DNA from: DAOTWC01 sp048499435
GTDB taxonomy: Bacteria > Chloroflexota > Anaerolineae > Aggregatilineales > Phototrophicaceae
Assembly (NCBI GenBank): GCA_048499435.1
Contig: JASNZW010000005.1
Coordinates: 124,001-188,000 of the forward strand
Length of the DNA stretch: 64,000 nt
Direction of reading: 5' to 3'
Below, piece by piece: positions 60,792 through 64,000 of this stretch (position 1 is its first letter; every line of letters begins with the position of its first letter). The notes below the pieces were generated by a model, which worked only from the letters and a program-made list of their open reading frames with translations, made no database searches and had not been told where the DNA came from. The translations under genes and the position numbers were made by a program.

Positions 60792-63131
60792 ATGAATCAC
60801 AATCACCCGCCTCGGCAGCACCGCAGAGCGCCTGTGCTGGCGCTCGCGCTGCTGCTGATTCTCTCCGCCAGCGCTGTGATGGCTGGCAGTTCGTGGCGCG
60901 CGGCGGCGGCGCAGGACGCCGGCAGCGCGGCCCAGCAGGATTACACCATCCCGATTAAGCCGTCGCCTGCTAACGACGACTACCCGAAGCCGCTGCCCAC
61001 TGACGACGCCCCCCAGGCCAGGCCGCTGCCGCTGCCGCTGCCCACCGACGACGACGCCCCCCAGGCCGGGCCGCTGCCGCTGCCGCTGCCCACCGACGAC
61101 GATGCCCCCCAGGCCGGGCCGCCGCCCGCTGACGACGACGCCCCGGCCGAGCCGCCGCCCGCTGATGGCGACGCCCCGGCTGAGCTGACAGAGACGGCAG
61201 AACCCCAGCCAGAGCTGCCGCCAGAGGCGACCCCGGACGCTGAAAGCACTGAAGAAGCTGTCGCGCCGCCCGCTGAGATTCTGCCGTCGCTGGTGGCGAC
61301 CGGGCGCTGCGGCGGAAATAACGAGTACGTGTTCGACATTCGCAACGAAGGCGTGCTGCCCGTTTCGACATCCTGGAAGCTCGTGCAGGACGGCCAGGTC
61401 ATTGACAGCGGCCCGGTAGACCTGAAAGCCGGCGGCATGATGCAGGTGCGCCGCTTCCTGAGCGGGACCGTTACGCTGCGCCTGAGCGCCTATGGCAAGC
61501 CCTACGCCAGCAGCCCGACCGTCACGTGCAGCACGCCAGAATGCCCGATCTACGGCCCTTTCCCGCAGACGCGCGCCTGGGATGGCGGCGCTGACACGAT
61601 TCTGCTGGTGGCGAACGGCCCGGTCAGCTACCGCGCTGAGGGGAAATTCCCGCCGGACAACAACCGCGAGTTTATGCGCCGAACCGGCACGCTCAACGAC
61701 GGCCAGCAGTTGGTCATTACGTATCCGCCAGGCAGCGAGTGGGGCGCGGCCAGCCCGGACGGCATGCACGAATCGCACGTCAGGGTGTTCCTCAAGCCGG
61801 TCAACAACAGCCGCTGCGACACCGTCAGCTACGACTGGGATCGCTACTGGGGGGAACAGCCGGTGGAGCCAACGCCGGTTCCACCCACCGAGCCGGCGGC
61901 GACGACCACGCCGACGCCGGACATCCCGCCCACATTACAGCCGGCGTCCCCGACGCCGACCAGCATACCCACCGAGCCGCCCGCGCCGACCAGCACGCTG
62001 CCAGCGCCGACAGCAGCGCCGACCAGCACGCCGCCAGCGCCGACAGCAGCGCCCACTGAGCCGCCACCTACGCAAACCTACACGCCCGCGCCGACCGCCA
62101 CCTGGGGCGCGCCCCTGGAAACAGGCGGCGGCGTCTGCCCGGACTGGATCGTCTACCACACAGACCAGACCGGGGATATTGAGATCTTCCGGCTGGGGCC
62201 GCTGCCGGCGGGCAAAACAGGCGACGTTAACCTGACGCGCGGCGTGGGCGCGGTTGACATCGGCCCGTCGCTGTCGCCGGACCGCGAGTGGATCGCATTT
62301 TCCAGCACACGCGACGGCAACTGGGAAATCTACGTTTCGGCGGTGGCCGCCGACGACATCCGCCGCATCACCTTCACGCCCGGCGCGACCGAAAGCAGCC
62401 CAACGTGGTCGCCCAATGGCCGCTATCTCGCCTTTGTTTCTGACCGCGACGAGAACAACGAGCTTTACATGGTTGATCTATACACCGGCGAACTCACCCG
62501 GCTGACAGACAACCTTGACGATGACCGGCATCCGTTCTGGTCACCGGACAGCCGCAAGCTCATCTTCACCAACGACAGCAGCGGCGCGTTTCAGCTTGTC
62601 GAGCTGGACATCGCCAGCGGCCAGCTTGAACAGCGCAGCACCGGCGGGCTTGAGAACGTGATCGCGCCGCTCTACTCATTCGACGGCCGGTTCATCGCCT
62701 TCCGCACCCAGGCCACCAGCGCCGCCAACAGCGTGCTTTACGTGATGAACGCCGACGGCTCCGCTGTGCGCCAGGTGTCGGACGCGGGCGGCAGCACGGG
62801 CACGGCCTCGTGGTCGCCGGACAGCTCGCTCATCGCCTACAGCTCCGACCTCGACGGCGACCTGGACGTGTACGTTTACGACGTGGCGGCTGGCACAACC
62901 CGCCTGCTGACCGACAACGCCGTCGCTGACTACTCGCCAACCTGGATCTGCAATTCAAACACGGTGGTGTTTACGTCCAGCGTCAGGGAAACGCCGGAAA
63001 TCTTCTCGCATCACGCCCTGCCGATTGACGCGCCGCCGATTGACGTTGGCGCGGAGGCCAGCCAGCTAACCGATTCGCCGTATAACAACGTGGTTCCTGA
63101 AGGCATGCCGGCGCTGCGCATGGGGTTATAA
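60792..63131 (+). CDS. secreted TolB-like beta-propeller protein with Asp/Pro-rich repeats
   Basis: The 779-residue protein has a signal peptide (to ~40). An Asp/Pro-rich repeat segment (~55-135, PLPLPLPTDDDAPQAG units) follows, then a beta-rich region of unknown family (~150-355, TGRCGGNNEYVFDIRNEG and RVFLKPVNNSRC). A long Thr-Pro linker (~358-440) precedes a C-terminal TolB/WD40-like propeller (~445-765) with six DxxxAFxSxRDGxxEIY-like blades (IAFSSTRDGNWEIYV, LAFVSDRDENNELYM, IAYSSDLDGDLDVYV). It is probably a cell-surface binding protein. I chose ATG 60792 because AAAGG lies 8 nt upstream; ATG 60777 adds five residues. Confidence 0.85.
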   Translation: MNHNHPPRQHRRAPVLALALLLILSASAVMAGSSWRAAAAQDAGSAAQQDYTIPIKPSPANDDYPKPLPTDDAPQARPLPLPLPTDDDAPQAGPLPLPLPTDDDAPQAGPPPADDDAPAEPPPADGDAPAELTETAEPQPELPPEATPDAESTEEAVAPPAEILPSLVATGRCGGNNEYVFDIRNEGVLPVSTSWKLVQDGQVIDSGPVDLKAGGMMQVRRFLSGTVTLRLSAYGKPYASSPTVTCSTPECPIYGPFPQTRAWDGGADTILLVANGPVSYRAEGKFPPDNNREFMRRTGTLNDGQQLVITYPPGSEWGAASPDGMHESHVRVFLKPVNNSRCDTVSYDWDRYWGEQPVEPTPVPPTEPAATTTPTPDIPPTLQPASPTPTSIPTEPPAPTSTLPAPTAAPTSTPPAPTAAPTEPPPTQTYTPAPTATWGAPLETGGGVCPDWIVYHTDQTGDIEIFRLGPLPAGKTGDVNLTRGVGAVDIGPSLSPDREWIAFSSTRDGNWEIYVSAVAADDIRRITFTPGATESSPTWSPNGRYLAFVSDRDENNELYMVDLYTGELTRLTDNLDDDRHPFWSPDSRKLIFTNDSSGAFQLVELDIASGQLEQRSTGGLENVIAPLYSFDGRFIAFRTQATSAANSVLYVMNADGSAVRQVSDAGGSTGTASWSPDSSLIAYSSDLDGDLDVYVYDVAAGTTRLLTDNAVADYSPTWICNSNTVVFTSSVRETPEIFSHHALPIDAPPIDVGAEASQLTDSPYNNVVPEGMPALRMGL
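61000..61170 (+). repeat. coding tandem repeat, Asp/Pro-rich
   Basis: Near-identical units of about 57 bp encode PLPLPLPTDDDAPQAG, followed by shorter PPPADDDAPAE variants. The repeat lies just after the signal peptide of the propeller protein and would form an extended acidic spacer. Confidence 0.8.
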
Positions 63132-63182
63132 ACGCGCGGGCCAGCGCGCCTGTAAGCTGACAGAACGCGGCACACCGCGCCG

Positions 63183-63211
63183 GCCCGCGCCTGGCTCGTT
63201 CAGGCGCGGGC
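63183..63211. terminator. hairpin between convergent genes
   Basis: A perfect 11-bp stem (GCCCGCGCCTG and CAGGCGCGGGC, 7-nt loop) separates the propeller gene from the convergent partial gene. T-rich sequence is weak on both sides. Confidence 0.5.
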
Positions 63212-63239
63212 TGGCCTGCGTTTACCGCCCACCGCGCGC

Positions 63240-64000
63240 TTAGCCCGCCGCCGGCCTGACGGTCACGGTGTCCGTGCTGATGCGCCCTTCCTCGCAGATC
63301 AGGCCGACCGCGCCGCCAGCAAGCGGGCGGTCGGTGTCCGCTACATCCCACAGCACCCGGCCGTCAACCCAGGCGCGCAGGCGGGCGCCGCGCACTTCCA
63401 GCCGGAGGTCGTAGCTGCGTTCCTGTTCGAACATGAAATCCGCCTCAGCCAGCACAGTTTCGCCATCCAGCGCCTTGACCAGCCGCGCCTTGCCGTCGCT
63501 GCCGAGCAGCAGCGCGTAATAGCGCCGCAGCCCCTGGACCCGCGCGGCCAGGCCAGCCGCGCGCGCCACGCAGACATGCACCCGCGCGCTGACCGTGTAA
63601 TCGGTCCATTCGCGCGCGCCCTGCGAAACCATGCCCCGGCCCTCGTTCTGGATCAGATCGAAGGCGTGCGCGTGCCAGTGATCGAAATAATCAACCGCGT
63701 TAACCCAGGCGCGCAGCCACATAGGGCGGCGCGGCGACCAGCGGCGCGGGCGTTCGCCGGGACAGGCGAAGTTAACAGCGGGGCTGCCGGCCCAATCCAG
63801 CCAGTCCAGGTAGACCGTGCCGCCGGACTGCGACTGGCTCAACTGAAGCCCGACGCGCGCGATCGGCTGAAGGCCGGGGTCGTCAAGCGCCCAGCTCAGC
63901 GCCACCGTTTCGCCGGGGGCGATGCGCGCCGCTGGCCCGCTGACGACCCGCGCCGTATCGTCAGCCTGGTAGACATGCAGGCAAAGCTGGCCAGTGACCG
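63240..64000 (-). CDS. C-terminal part of a protein with concanavalin-like beta-sandwich (5' truncated)
   Basis: The frame is open to the window edge, so about 253 C-terminal residues are seen. The visible part holds two beta-rich segments. The last ~150 residues (REWTDYTVSARVHVCVARAAGLAARVQGLRRYYALLL, then LRLEVRGARLRAWVDGRVLWDVAD and GGAVGLICEEGRISTDTV) have the strand pattern of laminin-G/3-keto-disaccharide-hydrolase-like (DUF1080) domains, which bind or cleave carbohydrates. An HWHAHAFDLIQNEGRGM stretch lies before it. The catalytic part, if any, is outside the window, so function is not assigned. Confidence 0.7.
   Translation of the reverse strand, partial: VTGQLCLHVYQADDTARVVSGPAARIAPGETVALSWALDDPGLQPIARVGLQLSQSQSGGTVYLDWLDWAGSPAVNFACPGERPRRWSPRRPMWLRAWVNAVDYFDHWHAHAFDLIQNEGRGMVSQGAREWTDYTVSARVHVCVARAAGLAARVQGLRRYYALLLGSDGKARLVKALDGETVLAEADFMFEQERSYDLRLEVRGARLRAWVDGRVLWDVADTDRPLAGGAVGLICEEGRISTDTVTVRPAAG

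Overview
The window is a GC-rich bacterial chromosome segment with no rRNA, tRNA, CRISPR array, prophage or insertion sequence that I can see. Secreted proteins carry Thr-Pro-rich linkers. The gene set (DUF3048 protein, NatAB-like exporter, split GcvPA/GcvPB, ba3-type oxidase, cohesin/dockerin proteins, PIG-L deacetylase) fits a Chloroflexota genome, probably of the Anaerolineae or a neighbouring class. That placement is an inference from gene content, not from a marker tree.

Layout. 1-5173 (+): the end of an AddB-like nuclease, an AddA helicase-nuclease and a membrane protein. 5235-8657 (-): a three-gene NatAB-like ABC exporter. 8961 (+): a single-domain response regulator with its own terminator. 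9412-16579 (-): a TPR lytic transglycosylase, an alkaline-phosphatase-superfamily hydrolase, a DUF255/thioredoxin-like protein, an unknown and a SnoaL-like protein. 16709 (+): a methyltransferase. 17503-25450 (-): a glycosyltransferase that appears to start at CTG, a TPR protein, glutamate dehydrogenase and UvrA. 25689-31385: thiolase, DUF3048 protein, PIG-L deacetylase, PstS-like lipoprotein and tRNA-guanine transglycosylase. 31478-34027 (+): a MurF-like/alanine racemase fusion whose MurF half has lost key ATP and catalytic residues.

34038-39297 (-) is a compact respiratory block: cytochrome c lipoprotein, ba3-type oxidase subunits IIa, II and I, a small membrane protein, a tandem PCuAC copper chaperone and Sco1. 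It has a clear promoter and two CRP/FNR-type palindromes spaced exactly 63 bp apart. 39485-46787 is a glycine/one-carbon locus. A sigma70-like promoter, a glycine riboswitch and an intrinsic terminator precede gcvH-gcvPA-gcvPB. Convergent to it lies one 1054-residue gene that fuses serine hydroxymethyltransferase, a degenerate GcvT-like domain and a complete GcvT. Together they encode P, H and T proteins plus SHMT; only L protein is missing.

46987-53075 (+) is a cell-surface block: a 14-repeat WD40 lipoprotein, then three proteins that look like a minimal cohesin-dockerin assembly (an adaptor with both modules, a membrane-anchored cohesin, and a dockerin on a long TP-repeat stalk). 53308-64000: EF-G-like GTPase (+), FtsH (-), xylulokinase (-), AI-2E-family permease (+), a TolB-like beta-propeller secreted protein (+) and a truncated C-terminal fragment of a secreted-type protein (-).

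The strongest candidates for something new are the GlyA/GcvT-like/GcvT fusion, the MurF-pseudoenzyme/Alr fusion and the cohesin-dockerin trio.
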